Positions 33,023-42,459 of a stretch of 64,000 bases of DNA are shown in pieces (positions within the stretch are counted from its first letter, which is position 1; each line of letters begins with the position of its first letter). The notes beneath the pieces were generated by a model. It searched no databases and had not been told where the DNA came from. It was given only the letters and a program-made list of their open reading frames with translations. The position numbers and the translations under genes were made by a program. The DNA comes from Anaerolineales bacterium (GTDB taxonomy: Bacteria; Chloroflexota; Anaerolineae; Anaerolineales; Villigracilaceae), in NCBI GenBank assembly GCA_016789305.1, contig JAEURJ010000018.1, positions 1-64,000 on the forward strand, given 5' to 3'.

Positions 33023-34132
33023 ATGCCCAATCATCACTATGAACTCGCCACACATGCCGACGATCCCGAACTGCGCCGGCTGCTGCGTGAGAATCCTTTT
33101 GCGGGCTCGATCTCTCTTTCCTTTGAACGTGAGCCGGATTACTTTCATGCTTCCGCCATCGAAGGTCCATTTCACGAAACCCTCGTGGTGCGCGATTCAC
33201 AAAATGGCCGGCTCGTCGGCATTGGTGACCGATCCGTTCGACCTTTATATGTCAATGGCAAAATCAAGGATGTCGGCTACTTCAGCGGCTTGCGCGTGGA
33301 CATGAAATATCAACAAGGGCTAGCCCTCGCGCGTTTCCTTGGCAAAGGCTTTGAAGGCCAACGTGAGCAACACAAGGATGGCAGGACAAAATTTTATTTA
33401 ATGAGCATCGTGGCCGATAACAACCCTGCCCGTCGTTTGCTCGATTCGAAGCTTCCTTTTTATCCGCGTCTTCACCCGCACACACGCATGTTCACGTATG
33501 CCGTTCATCCTGCCCGTCTTAAAAAAGAATCGAAAATAAAAATCACCCGCGGCACTTCGGATTTAATTCCAGCCATTATCGATTGTCTGCAACGCAACGG
33601 GGTTCAACACCAATTTGCCCCGCACTGGACCGAAAACACGCTTCTTTCTCCGCTGACAGCGGGACTTGCCATTTCAGATTTTTTCCTCGCCCTCAACGGA
33701 TCCTGCGTCCGCGGCTGCCTGGCGTTATGGGATCAACAGGCATACAAACAATCCATCGTTCGCGGATACAGCGGGGACATGGCACGTTTTCGTACACTCA
33801 TTAATTTATTGGCCCCGCTTGGGTTTTGGGCACCGCTTCCAGAACCCGGTACACGCCTCAACCAATGCTTCGCCTGCTTCCTTGCCGTGGATGATGACGA
33901 TCCGCAGGTCTTCTCCGCCTTGCTGCGTGCGCTTTATAACGAAACTGTCCGTCGGAATTACGATTATTTTATGCTGGGTCTGGCCGAGAAGAATCCCTTC
34001 CATTCCATTGTCAAAGCCTATCGCCCCATTATTTACGAAAGCGATATTTATCTCGCCGCCTGGGAGGATGGCTTCGACGAAATCATGCAAATTGACACAC
34101 GACCATCCGCACTTGAGATCGCGGTTCTATGA
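33023..34132 (+). CDS. GNAT-fold acyltransferase-like protein
   Basis: A 369-residue protein with a GNAT-like core in its first half: LVGIGDRSVRPLYVNGK, YFSGLRVDMKYQQGLALARF in two parts as the acetyl-CoA-binding strand and loop, and SIVADNNPARRLLDSK. The second half (about residues 175-369) is a further, divergent GNAT-like or FemAB-like unit. It probably transfers an acyl group to an amine or hydroxyl. The start at 33023 (ATG, four bases after the desaturase stop) is preferred to a TTG at 33008. The next gene overlaps by four bases. The substrate is not predicted. Confidence 0.78.
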   Translation: MPNHHYELATHADDPELRRLLRENPFAGSISLSFEREPDYFHASAIEGPFHETLVVRDSQNGRLVGIGDRSVRPLYVNGKIKDVGYFSGLRVDMKYQQGLALARFLGKGFEGQREQHKDGRTKFYLMSIVADNNPARRLLDSKLPFYPRLHPHTRMFTYAVHPARLKKESKIKITRGTSDLIPAIIDCLQRNGVQHQFAPHWTENTLLSPLTAGLAISDFFLALNGSCVRGCLALWDQQAYKQSIVRGYSGDMARFRTLINLLAPLGFWAPLPEPGTRLNQCFACFLAVDDDDPQVFSALLRALYNETVRRNYDYFMLGLAEKNPFHSIVKAYRPIIYESDIYLAAWEDGFDEIMQIDTRPSALEIAVL

Positions 34133-35250
34133 ACAGCCTCCTTGACGTGCTTCTTGATCTTGCTTTGATTGTTGTCAATTGGGTTATCTTCCGACTCTTT
34201 CCATTCTTCCGCTCGAAAACCGGCTGGGAGAATCCCAACGTCCGTAACATCACCAGCCTCACCTACCTGCTGCGCGGACCCTGGATGACCAATCCAAATC
34301 TCGATGCGTGGCGAACCCGTCGCGCTGAGCTTTTCCCGGTGGTCCTGCAGGTACAGACCATCAATCGCTGCAATGCCTCCTGCCAGATGTGTCCATACCC
34401 TTACACAGTTCATTTGGAATCGCGCTTAAGCATGGATGATGCACTGTATACCAGGATCATCACCGAATGCGCGAACGAAAATGACTTTATCGAACTTGTG
34501 CCCATGGCACAGAATGAACCCCTGCTGGACGTGAAAATGGAAGAGCGCATCGCCGAATTCAAACGGATGGCAAAGCCTCATCAAGTGGTTGAGATCGTCA
34601 CCAATGGCAGCGCCCTCACTCCGGCCCGTTTTCAAAAACTCGTCGAAAGCGGCGTGGATACGATCACCTTCAGTCTGAGCGCCTTTACCGAAACGACATA
34701 CAACAAATTGATCCAGGGCTTATCGTGGAAACAGGTCATTCGAAATCTTGAAGCCATTGCGCTATCGCCATTGAAGGCCAGAGTCAACATCTTTTTACGC
34801 TATGTGCGCCAGACCGGCAATGAAGATGAATTTCCCGCCTTCAAAAAGTATTGGAATCGAAAAGGCTTGAACGTTGCCGACTACGAAGTGAACAACCGCT
34901 CCGGCTCACTTGAAAATTACAACCTGCTCCAGCCCTACAAGAGTTTTTTCTTTAAAAAGATTCGAAAAAGCATGGGAAGGGTGTTGTTCAAAGGTTCCTG
35001 TCCGCATGCCTTTGGCATCATGCATGTGCTCTCGAATGGAGATGTCCCTTTGTGCGCGAACGACTGGCATAACCGAAACATCCTCGGCAACGTGCGCGAG
35101 CAGAGCCTCCGCGAGATCTACAATTCCAAAGCCATGAACGAAATTCGCGAGCTGATGGATCAGGGACGCTTCGAAGAGATCGAAGCCTGCCGCGATTGCT
35201 CCTTCATGCATGAATGGCTTCCATTGCGACGTGTAAAGGAAACATCATGA
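34129..35250 (+). CDS. Radical SAM/SPASM domain protein A
   Basis: A 373-residue enzyme. A hydrophobic N-terminal helix (LLDVLLDLALIVVNWVIFRL) precedes the radical SAM domain with CNASCQMCPYPYTVH (about residue 82). The C-terminal SPASM-type region has cysteines in GSCPHAFGIMHV, VPLCANDW and EACRDCSF, which could bind one or two auxiliary [4Fe-4S] clusters. The N-terminal helix suggests membrane association and a lipid-like substrate. It is a paralog of the protein at 36253-37410. Start and stop overlap both neighbours (ATGA). Confidence 0.88.
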   Translation: MNSLLDVLLDLALIVVNWVIFRLFPFFRSKTGWENPNVRNITSLTYLLRGPWMTNPNLDAWRTRRAELFPVVLQVQTINRCNASCQMCPYPYTVHLESRLSMDDALYTRIITECANENDFIELVPMAQNEPLLDVKMEERIAEFKRMAKPHQVVEIVTNGSALTPARFQKLVESGVDTITFSLSAFTETTYNKLIQGLSWKQVIRNLEAIALSPLKARVNIFLRYVRQTGNEDEFPAFKKYWNRKGLNVADYEVNNRSGSLENYNLLQPYKSFFFKKIRKSMGRVLFKGSCPHAFGIMHVLSNGDVPLCANDWHNRNILGNVREQSLREIYNSKAMNEIRELMDQGRFEEIEACRDCSFMHEWLPLRRVKETS

Positions 35251-36266
35251 ACGAGAAAAAATCATCCTTTCCAAAAGCATGGTATCCGCTTGCACTGTCA
35301 ACCTCGCTGAACCGCGGTGGTATCTTGCGTCAAACTGCATTCGGAGTTCCGCTGGTGCTCTATCGTTCCAAACGAGGTCGTGTCGGTGTGATGAGTTCCA
35401 CCTGTATCCACATGGGCGCGGATTTGTCACGCGGAAAAGTTTCTGGGGAGCGGCTGCAATGTCCCATGCACGGCTGGGAGTTCAACACGAACGGCAAATG
35501 TGAACATATCCCGTCAGCATCCGAGATACCTGATCGCGCGCAGCAGATCGCTTTATATGTGGAAGAGAAAAACGGCATCATCTTCGGATATTTGGGCGGT
35601 CAGCCGAATGCATCCCTGCCTGATTTTCCAGCAGAAGCTTATTCGCAGACCAGCCGTATCACAGTCATGGACTTTGATACACCATACCAGGTATTGGCAT
35701 CCAATTCATACGATGCCCAGCACTTTTCCACCGTTCATCATCGCCCGTTGGTGGGCACGCCCAAAGTCTTCGTCAACTCTCCGAATCATTACGGAGTGAG
35801 TTTTCGTGCCAGCGTGGGCGGCGACGGTTATAACGACCGCCTGCTTCGCGCCATCGGCGTCCACGAGGTGGAATTGCTCGCCGACTGTTATGGCGGCAAT
35901 ATCATCGTTGCCACCAGTGATCGCACCTCCACGTACATCATGTTCGCCACACTGCCGGTCACCGAAACATCCTCGCGTATCTTCGTCCTCAATGCCATCA
36001 CAAAAAAACGCGCAGAAAAAATCCCAACCATCATTCGCCCGTTGATCATGGAGATCACACACCGCCTGACGCTTGCCTTTTTGCATCACGACATAAAGGT
36101 GGTCAGCGACCTGCAATTCAAGTTCGGGATTCTGCTTCCTGAAGTGGATGAAGGCTTCATGGGCTGGATGCGTTATTGGAATTCGCTTCCTACTGCGACC
36201 TTATTTGACTCAACTCTTCAAGTTGACTCTCCGCCGAACATGGCAGGTGTCCATGCGGCTGATTGA
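35247..36266 (+). CDS. Rieske [2Fe-2S] non-heme iron oxygenase
   Basis: A 339-residue oxygenase component. The Rieske motif is CIHMGAD followed by CPMHGW (about residues 54-76), binding the cluster by two Cys and two His. The catalytic domain has a mononuclear iron site in NSYDAQHFSTVHHRP (about residue 150). The arrangement recalls Rieske oxygenases acting on sterols, chlorophyll-type tetrapyrroles or other polycyclic or lipid substrates. No reductase or ferredoxin gene is in the operon, so electrons come from elsewhere. The ATG at 35247 overlaps the preceding stop by four bases. Confidence 0.9.
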   Translation: MNEKKSSFPKAWYPLALSTSLNRGGILRQTAFGVPLVLYRSKRGRVGVMSSTCIHMGADLSRGKVSGERLQCPMHGWEFNTNGKCEHIPSASEIPDRAQQIALYVEEKNGIIFGYLGGQPNASLPDFPAEAYSQTSRITVMDFDTPYQVLASNSYDAQHFSTVHHRPLVGTPKVFVNSPNHYGVSFRASVGGDGYNDRLLRAIGVHEVELLADCYGGNIIVATSDRTSTYIMFATLPVTETSSRIFVLNAITKKRAEKIPTIIRPLIMEITHRLTLAFLHHDIKVVSDLQFKFGILLPEVDEGFMGWMRYWNSLPTATLFDSTLQVDSPPNMAGVHAAD

Positions 36267-37410
36267 GTTTCTCCTTTCGCCGCTGATCGGATTCATCGCC
36301 GAAGTTTTGACAAACCTTTGGATGAATCTTGAAAAGCTGCCTCTGCCGTTTCTTGTATCCCGCACCGGGTATGCCAACCCGCGCGTCCGCCGCATCAGCG
36401 GGTGGACAGGGTATTGGGCGCACACCTTTCGACTCACCATTCCCAACATCCGCAAATGGATGAAGACCAGAGGCGATCTTTTCCCGCTGGTGATCCAGGT
36501 GCAGACCATCAATCGTTGTAATGCGGCATGTGATTTTTGTCCCTACCCCTACACCGTTCATTTACAGGACAAGCGCGTCATGGATGACGATCTATATTCC
36601 AAGATCGTGGATGAATGCGTTCGCGAGCCTGGATTGCTGGATTTCGTCCCCATGTCCAAGAATGAGCCGCTATTGGATGTCAAAATGGAGGAGCGGATTC
36701 GCGAGTTCAGGTCAAAGGCCCAGCCGCATCAGATCGTGGAACTGGTGACCAACGGCAGTGCGTTGACTCCTGTCCGCGCCAAACGACTGATGGATGCCGG
36801 GTTGGATATGATCACCGTCAGCATCAGCGCAGCGAACGAAGAGACGTACAACAAAGTAATGGTGGGGCTTTCGTGGAAGCAGGTGATGGGAAATCTCGAA
36901 GCACTTTCGCGTGAAAATCTTGCGAAGATGAATGTCTATCTGCGATTCATCAAGGAGCAGGGAAATCGCAAAGAGTTAAGCGTATTTCGCAAGCGTTGGA
37001 AACTTTACAATCTTTTCAATTTCAATGTGAACAATCGCGCCGGAGCGTTGCGCGGCTACGAAATGAAGGTCATTCAACATGGAGATATGATCGAGCGGTT
37101 GAAGCACATGGCAGGCAGCCGCATCTACCCGGCATGTCCATATGTTTTCAGCTCGATGCATATATTGGAAAACGGAGATGTGACGATGTGTTTGAACGAC
37201 TGGGCGGATCGTGAAGTGATCGGCAACGTGCGCACACAGACCATACGTGAGATCTATAATTCACCGCGCATGAAGGAAGTCCGTGAGTTGATGGTGCAGG
37301 GAAGGTACGAGGAGATCGAGGCCTGTAGTGGATGCTCGTTCTATCATGAGTGGTTGAAACCGCTTGAAGTAAGGGAAAGGCTTGAGTTGGCTGAACCAAT
37401 TACCGGTTAA
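36253..37410 (+). CDS. Radical SAM/SPASM domain protein B
   Basis: A 385-residue paralog of protein A. It has a hydrophobic N-terminus (LIEFLLSPLIGFIAEVLTNL), the triad CNAACDFCPYPYTVH (about residue 95) and SPASM-type cysteines in PACPYVFSSMHI, VTMCLNDW and EACSGCSFYHEW. The start at 36253 lies 14 bases inside the Rieske gene, with AGGTG before it; the upstream frame from 36148 is not supported. Two similar SPASM enzymes flanking a Rieske oxygenase suggest successive modification of the same scaffold. The reaction is unknown. Confidence 0.87.
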   Translation: MRLIEFLLSPLIGFIAEVLTNLWMNLEKLPLPFLVSRTGYANPRVRRISGWTGYWAHTFRLTIPNIRKWMKTRGDLFPLVIQVQTINRCNAACDFCPYPYTVHLQDKRVMDDDLYSKIVDECVREPGLLDFVPMSKNEPLLDVKMEERIREFRSKAQPHQIVELVTNGSALTPVRAKRLMDAGLDMITVSISAANEETYNKVMVGLSWKQVMGNLEALSRENLAKMNVYLRFIKEQGNRKELSVFRKRWKLYNLFNFNVNNRAGALRGYEMKVIQHGDMIERLKHMAGSRIYPACPYVFSSMHILENGDVTMCLNDWADREVIGNVRTQTIREIYNSPRMKEVRELMVQGRYEEIEACSGCSFYHEWLKPLEVRERLELAEPITG

Positions 37411-37434
37411 GAAAGAAGCGAGGAACTTTATCCA

Positions 37435-38805
37435 ATGAAAATCACCTTTATCCGCCCCCATATCACCGCCCGCCGCGCGGCCGATGCGCTCGAACCGCTG
37501 GCATTTGGCATCCTAGCGAAACTGACACCGCCCGATGTCGAAGTTGTACTGCATGATGCGCGGGTTGAACCCGTGCCGCTCGATGAGCCGACAGATCTGG
37601 TGGCGTTGACAGTGGAAACATTCACCGCCAAATATGCGTATCAACTCGCAGCCCATTATCGAGCGCGCGGAATTCCCGTGGTGATGGGCGGATACCATCC
37701 CACCTTGTTGCCCGAGGAAGCCCTGCAATTTGCGGATGCGATTGCCATTGGCGATGCCGAAACAGTGTGGACGAAAATTGTGGAGGATGCGCGTGCGGGA
37801 AAATTACAGCGTGTATATCAATCTCCGCCGAATTTGGAAACCGAAGGCGTGGTGCCCGATCGAAGGATTTTTGAGGGCAAGCAATACAGGCCGCTTCATC
37901 TGGTGCAGGTGGGACGCGGGTGCAAATATGCATGCGATTTTTGTTCGATCCACGCCTTTTACGGCAAAGCCATGCCGCGCCGCTGCCTCGAAGATGTGCT
38001 GGCAGAGATGGAGGAACTGCGCGGAAAGTATGTCTTCTTTGCAGACGATAATCTGTTCAACGATCTTGATTATGCGGAGAAATTGTTCGAAGCGTTAATT
38101 CCTTATAACATCCACTGGTCGTGTCAGGTGAGTTTGGATATTGCTCAAAACCCGCACTTGCTGGACCTGATGGCAAAAAGTGGATGTATAGGCTGCCTGA
38201 TCGGTTTCGAATCACTCGATGAAACCAACCTGGTGATGATGCGCAAGAAATGGAATTTAAAATACGGCGGGTATGCAAACACACTGGCACGTTTTTATGA
38301 ACGCAACATCATGGTCTTCGGTTCCTTCGTGCTGGGGTATGACAACGACACAACCGACTCTTTTGCACGAACGTTTGATTTTGCCATGGAATCCAAACTG
38401 GCACTGGCGCAATTCAACCCGCTGATCCCCACCCCTGCCACTTCGTTGTTCGAGCGCTTGAAAAAAGAGGAACGCTTGATCTATCCGCGCTGGTGGCTGG
38501 ATGATGATTATCGTTATGGCCAGACCATCTTCCGCCCGAAAAAAATGACCCCGGAACAACTGGCAGAGGGCTGCTTCAAAATGCGGCGCGACTTTGGCGC
38601 TTACAGCTCGATCTTCAAACGGCTGGTATCCTCGGGAGCGAATTCCGGTTCACTCTACAACATGTTCGGTTATATGGCCATCAATCTGGCATCCATCAAG
38701 GAGATCATGAACAAGCAAGGCGAATCCCTAGGAAATGGAATGCCGCTCGATGTTGCCGATCTATCTTTACAAGTTCCCAACTTTAATTTTGCGAGGGTTG
38801 CATGA
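37435..38805 (+). CDS. B12-binding-domain radical SAM protein 3
   Basis: A 456-residue paralog: MKITFIRPHITARRAAD, the B12-region motif IPVVMGGYHPTLLPEEALQF, ADAIAIGDAETVW, the radical SAM triad CKYACDFCSIHAFYG (about residue 162) and GCIGCLIGFESLDETNL. It shares the operon's conserved framework DEPTDLVALTVETFTAKYAY with proteins 2 and 4. A ribosome binding site (GCGAGGAAC) lies in the 24-base gap behind the SPASM gene. It is probably a methyltransferase or related B12-dependent enzyme. Confidence 0.88.
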   Translation: MKITFIRPHITARRAADALEPLAFGILAKLTPPDVEVVLHDARVEPVPLDEPTDLVALTVETFTAKYAYQLAAHYRARGIPVVMGGYHPTLLPEEALQFADAIAIGDAETVWTKIVEDARAGKLQRVYQSPPNLETEGVVPDRRIFEGKQYRPLHLVQVGRGCKYACDFCSIHAFYGKAMPRRCLEDVLAEMEELRGKYVFFADDNLFNDLDYAEKLFEALIPYNIHWSCQVSLDIAQNPHLLDLMAKSGCIGCLIGFESLDETNLVMMRKKWNLKYGGYANTLARFYERNIMVFGSFVLGYDNDTTDSFARTFDFAMESKLALAQFNPLIPTPATSLFERLKKEERLIYPRWWLDDDYRYGQTIFRPKKMTPEQLAEGCFKMRRDFGAYSSIFKRLVSSGANSGSLYNMFGYMAINLASIKEIMNKQGESLGNGMPLDVADLSLQVPNFNFARVA

Positions 38806-40109
38806 AAATAACTCTGATCTATCCAGCAATTGGCAAATATTTGGACGAGGCCTGTATGGAACCTCTCTCTCTGGGGGCGCTGGCAGGTTTCACTCCGCCG
38901 GATGTGGAAGTGGCACTCTATGATGATCGACTGGAACCCATTCCCTACGATGAAGAAACGGATCTCGTCGCCATCACCGTGCAAATCTACGCGGCGCAGC
39001 GCGCATATGAGATCAGCGCAGAGTATCGCAAACGCGGTGTGCCGGTCATCCTGGGCGGCATGCATGTTACATTACTCCCACAGGAAGCTGCCGAACATGC
39101 AGATTCTATCTTTATCAGCGATGCCGAAAAATTGTGGGTTGAGGTTCTCGAAGATGTACGCCATGACAGGCTTAAGCCGGTCTATCGCGGCGAACCCTGC
39201 ATTCCCCAACCCGATACACTCACACGGCGGGACCTGTATAAAGGCAAGAAATACCTGCCGATTTCACTGCTGCAATTCGGACGCGGCTGCCGTTTTGTCT
39301 GTTCGTTTTGCGCGGTCACCTCTTATTTCAATCACGGAGATTACTACCGTGACGTAAAACAGGTGGTTCGCGAGATTGAAAGCCAGGATCGCAAACTCTT
39401 ATTCTTCGTCGATGATAATCTTATTTCCAATGTGGAAGCAGCCAAGGCGCTCTTTCGCGAATTGATCCCATTGAAGATCCACTGGGTATCACAGGCCAGC
39501 ATTGACATGACCAAAGACCGCGAGTTGATCACGTTGATGGAAAAAAGCGGCTGCGTGGGCAACGTGATCGGCTTCGAGTCTCTGGATCGGAGCAACTTAA
39601 TTTCCATGAAAAAAGCTCAAAACCTGACGACCGGATACGAAGCATATCAGCCACAGCTTGAAATCCTCCGCGACTACGGCCTGCAAACCTGGGCCGCGTT
39701 CACCCTGGGTCATGACCATGACACGCCGGATTCAATCGAGCGGACCCTGGAGTTTGCATTAAAAAACAAATTTACTTTTGCCGCCTTCAACACACTGTTA
39801 CCATACCCTGAAACACCACTGTATAAGAAATTACAAGCGGAAGACCGCCTGCTGTATGATGGAAAATGGTGGCTGCATCCCGATTATCGCTACAACCACG
39901 CCGCATTTCGACCTGCCCTGATGAGCGCTGACAAATTAACCGAAATGGCTTATTATGTGCGCCGCACGTTCAACAGCATTGGCTCCATTTTGCAGCGCGT
40001 GACCGACCTTAAAACAAACATGCGCAACCTGTATCGCTTTGGCGTGTATGTAACCTACAATCCCATATTCCGAAAGGAAACCCTCAAGAAGCAAGGCATC
40101 CGTCTTTGA
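38802..40109 (+). CDS. B12-binding-domain radical SAM protein 4
   Basis: A 435-residue paralog that starts at an ATGA overlap with protein 3. It has MKITLIYPAIGKYLDEAC, VPVILGGMHVTLLPQEAAE, DSIFISDAEKLWVEVL, the triad CRFVCSFCAVTSYF (about residue 162) and GCVGNVIGFESLDRSNL. Compared with protein 3 it has a shorter C-terminus. The four B12-type enzymes are too different to be recent copies, so each probably acts at its own position or step. Confidence 0.88.
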   Translation: MKITLIYPAIGKYLDEACMEPLSLGALAGFTPPDVEVALYDDRLEPIPYDEETDLVAITVQIYAAQRAYEISAEYRKRGVPVILGGMHVTLLPQEAAEHADSIFISDAEKLWVEVLEDVRHDRLKPVYRGEPCIPQPDTLTRRDLYKGKKYLPISLLQFGRGCRFVCSFCAVTSYFNHGDYYRDVKQVVREIESQDRKLLFFVDDNLISNVEAAKALFRELIPLKIHWVSQASIDMTKDRELITLMEKSGCVGNVIGFESLDRSNLISMKKAQNLTTGYEAYQPQLEILRDYGLQTWAAFTLGHDHDTPDSIERTLEFALKNKFTFAAFNTLLPYPETPLYKKLQAEDRLLYDGKWWLHPDYRYNHAAFRPALMSADKLTEMAYYVRRTFNSIGSILQRVTDLKTNMRNLYRFGVYVTYNPIFRKETLKKQGIRL

Positions 40110-40123
40110 GGTTCCCGATTGAT

Positions 40124-40834
40124 ATGTCCCCCACTCTTACCTGCCGAACCGTCGCCACCACGGACTTAACCGCGCTTGATATTGAATCGATGTTCTCTGT
40201 GTTCAATGAAAACTTCGAAGGTGCCACCATCGAGAATTTTAAGCGGGACCTGAACGACAAAAACTGGGTCATCCAGCTTTACGATTCCATATCAGGCGAG
40301 ATACAGGGGTTCTCCACCCTCGCCTTGTATGAAACCATGTTCAAAGAAAAAAAGATCAGTGTGGTGTACTCAGGCGACACGATCATTCGTCCGGCCTATT
40401 GGGGCACACCCGAACTGCCAAAAAGTTGGATCCACACGGTATTGGAAAAATCCGCGAACATGCAACAGCCGGTGTACTGGTTGTTGATCTCGTCAGGATA
40501 CAAAACCTACCGCTTTCTAACCGTCTTCTATAAGGAATTCTATCCCTGCCATCAGCATTCCACCCCGCCCGAAATGAAAGAATTAATGGATCACCTGGCC
40601 AGCGAACGTTTCGGGGATGAGTATCATCTCGAAAGCGGTGTGGTTCGCTTTCGAGAAAGCGCCACCCCATTGCGGAAAGGCGTAGCGGAAGTCACGGACG
40701 AGCGTCTCAGAGACGAAGACATTGCCTTCTATCTCGAAAAAAATCCTCATCACGATCAGGGTGATGAGCTCGTCTGCATCACACGCATTCATCCGGATAA
40801 CTTTACCCCCGCAGGACGGCGTATGGCACGATGA
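40124..40834 (+). CDS. GNAT-like hypothetical protein
   Basis: A 236-residue soluble protein. The layout (an N-terminal alpha-beta segment DLTALDIESMFSVFNENFEG, then ISGEIQGFSTLALYET as a beta pair and VVYSGDTIIRPAYWG) resembles a GNAT fold, but no firm acetyl-CoA motif is visible. The start may also be the TTG at 40106, which would give the four-base overlap typical of this operon; the ATG at 40124 is taken as the conservative choice. The function is unknown. It is tightly coupled to the next gene (ATGA). Confidence 0.65.
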   Translation: MSPTLTCRTVATTDLTALDIESMFSVFNENFEGATIENFKRDLNDKNWVIQLYDSISGEIQGFSTLALYETMFKEKKISVVYSGDTIIRPAYWGTPELPKSWIHTVLEKSANMQQPVYWLLISSGYKTYRFLTVFYKEFYPCHQHSTPPEMKELMDHLASERFGDEYHLESGVVRFRESATPLRKGVAEVTDERLRDEDIAFYLEKNPHHDQGDELVCITRIHPDNFTPAGRRMAR

Positions 40835-42438
40835 AAGCCGGGCTTGCAAATCGACTCTGGCTTGCCGCCTCGCATAGATCCGCACAAAATTTTCATCGCG
40901 CATCTCATCGCGTTGCTGAAACCCAATCCAATCTCCTTCAAACCTATCTTAACAAAAACAAAGATACCGCCTATCTCAGGCGTTATGCAAATCCAATATT
41001 ATCACTTGCCACGTACCAGTCCCTGCCCCTCACTACCTACGATGACTATATCCCTTTCATCGAACGCATCGCAAGCGGTGAGCCAAATGTTCTGACGCGC
41101 GAGCCGGTTCAACTCTTCGAACTTTCAAGCGGATCAACCGCGCCTTCGAAGATGATTCCCTATACCCGGACTCTTAAATCTGAATTTGGACGCGGCCTTT
41201 CAGCCTGGATTCAGGACCTGTACACGCATCATCCCGCGCTGATCACGGGTCCGGCCTACTGGAGCATCTCACCCCTGACAAATGGGCTGCGCCATACATC
41301 CGCAGGCATCCCCATTGGCTTTGAAGAAGACAGTGCCTATCTCGGGCCTTTGGGTGTGTTAATCGAATCCGCATTGGCGGTCCCCAACCTTGTTAAGCAC
41401 ATTCACGATATCGATGCGTTTCGCTATGTTACTTTGTTATTTCTCCTGCACTGCACTGATTTGCGTTTGATCTCTGTCTGGAATCCCACCTTCCTGACCC
41501 TTCTGCTTGCGCCTTTAAACGGTTGGTGGGATTTCTTGTTGAAGGACATCGCAAACGGAACGATCACTCCTCCTTCGCCAATCGACGAAAAAATCCACAA
41601 GGCCCTACTAAATAAAATATCACGCAACACGCAACGCGCAATATATCTCTCTCACATCCTGCCCACTGACTACACCGCCATTTGGAAGCATCTCAGCCTC
41701 ATTAGCTGTTGGGCAGACGGCGCTTCCGAACCCTACGCACGTGATCTGCAAGGAAAATTCCCAAACGTAATCATCCAACCCAAAGGACTGCTCGCAACCG
41801 AAGCGTTTGTTTCCTTTCCGCTGATTGATCAAGCGAATGGGGCCCTAGCAGTTACATCTCACTACTTTGAGTTTCGGACTGAAAGCGGCGACCTCTTGCC
41901 AGCTCATAAATTGGAAAGGGGATTGACATACTCTGTCATTGTCACCACAGGCGGCGGACTGTACCGCTATCAACTCCATGACATCATCGAAGTGACCGAT
42001 TTTTACAACCAAATCCCCTGTGTAAAATTCATCGGCAAGTCCGATAAAGTTTCCGACTACTTCGGTGAAAAGCTCAATGAAAAATTTGTTGCGGATGTGT
42101 TGAAAAAAATTTTTGAGAAACACAGCCTCCATCCCACCTTTTACATGCTCGCCCCCGATGATGTGGGCACCTTCCATTACACTTTATATCTGGACCTGCC
42201 TCAGGTCACCGACCTGCCGAACGACCTTGCCATCGAACTGGATTTCTCGCTTCGCAAAAATTTCCACTACGACTATTGCCGCAGGCTTGGTCAACTCGCT
42301 GAAACGCAAACAATTCTCGTCAAAAACGGAAACGCGGCTTACATCCACGCCTGTCAAATGCATGGACAAAAATTGGGTGATATCAAACCGTCCGCTTTGC
42401 AGAAGTCAACGGGATGGAACAGGTGGTTCAACGACTAA
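40831..42438 (+). CDS. GH3 (auxin-responsive GH3-like) acyl-adenylating enzyme
   Basis: A 535-residue member of the GH3 acyl-acid amido synthetase family, part of the adenylate-forming (ANL) superfamily and not to be confused with glycoside hydrolase family 3. It has the ATP motif LSSGSTAPSKMIPYT (about residue 104), the LLATEAFVSFPL region (about residue 325) and the motif YRYQLHDIIEVTDF (about residue 380). Plant relatives join carboxylic acids to amino acids; bacterial ones are rare and mostly uncharacterised. It would activate a carboxylate for amide or ester formation, perhaps with the GNAT-like proteins. It is the last gene of the 11-gene operon and overlaps the preceding stop by four bases. 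Confidence 0.88.
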   Translation: MKAGLANRLWLAASHRSAQNFHRASHRVAETQSNLLQTYLNKNKDTAYLRRYANPILSLATYQSLPLTTYDDYIPFIERIASGEPNVLTREPVQLFELSSGSTAPSKMIPYTRTLKSEFGRGLSAWIQDLYTHHPALITGPAYWSISPLTNGLRHTSAGIPIGFEEDSAYLGPLGVLIESALAVPNLVKHIHDIDAFRYVTLLFLLHCTDLRLISVWNPTFLTLLLAPLNGWWDFLLKDIANGTITPPSPIDEKIHKALLNKISRNTQRAIYLSHILPTDYTAIWKHLSLISCWADGASEPYARDLQGKFPNVIIQPKGLLATEAFVSFPLIDQANGALAVTSHYFEFRTESGDLLPAHKLERGLTYSVIVTTGGGLYRYQLHDIIEVTDFYNQIPCVKFIGKSDKVSDYFGEKLNEKFVADVLKKIFEKHSLHPTFYMLAPDDVGTFHYTLYLDLPQVTDLPNDLAIELDFSLRKNFHYDYCRRLGQLAETQTILVKNGNAAYIHACQMHGQKLGDIKPSALQKSTGWNRWFND

Positions 42439-42459
42439 CTGTGTCCGTCGATTTCGAAC

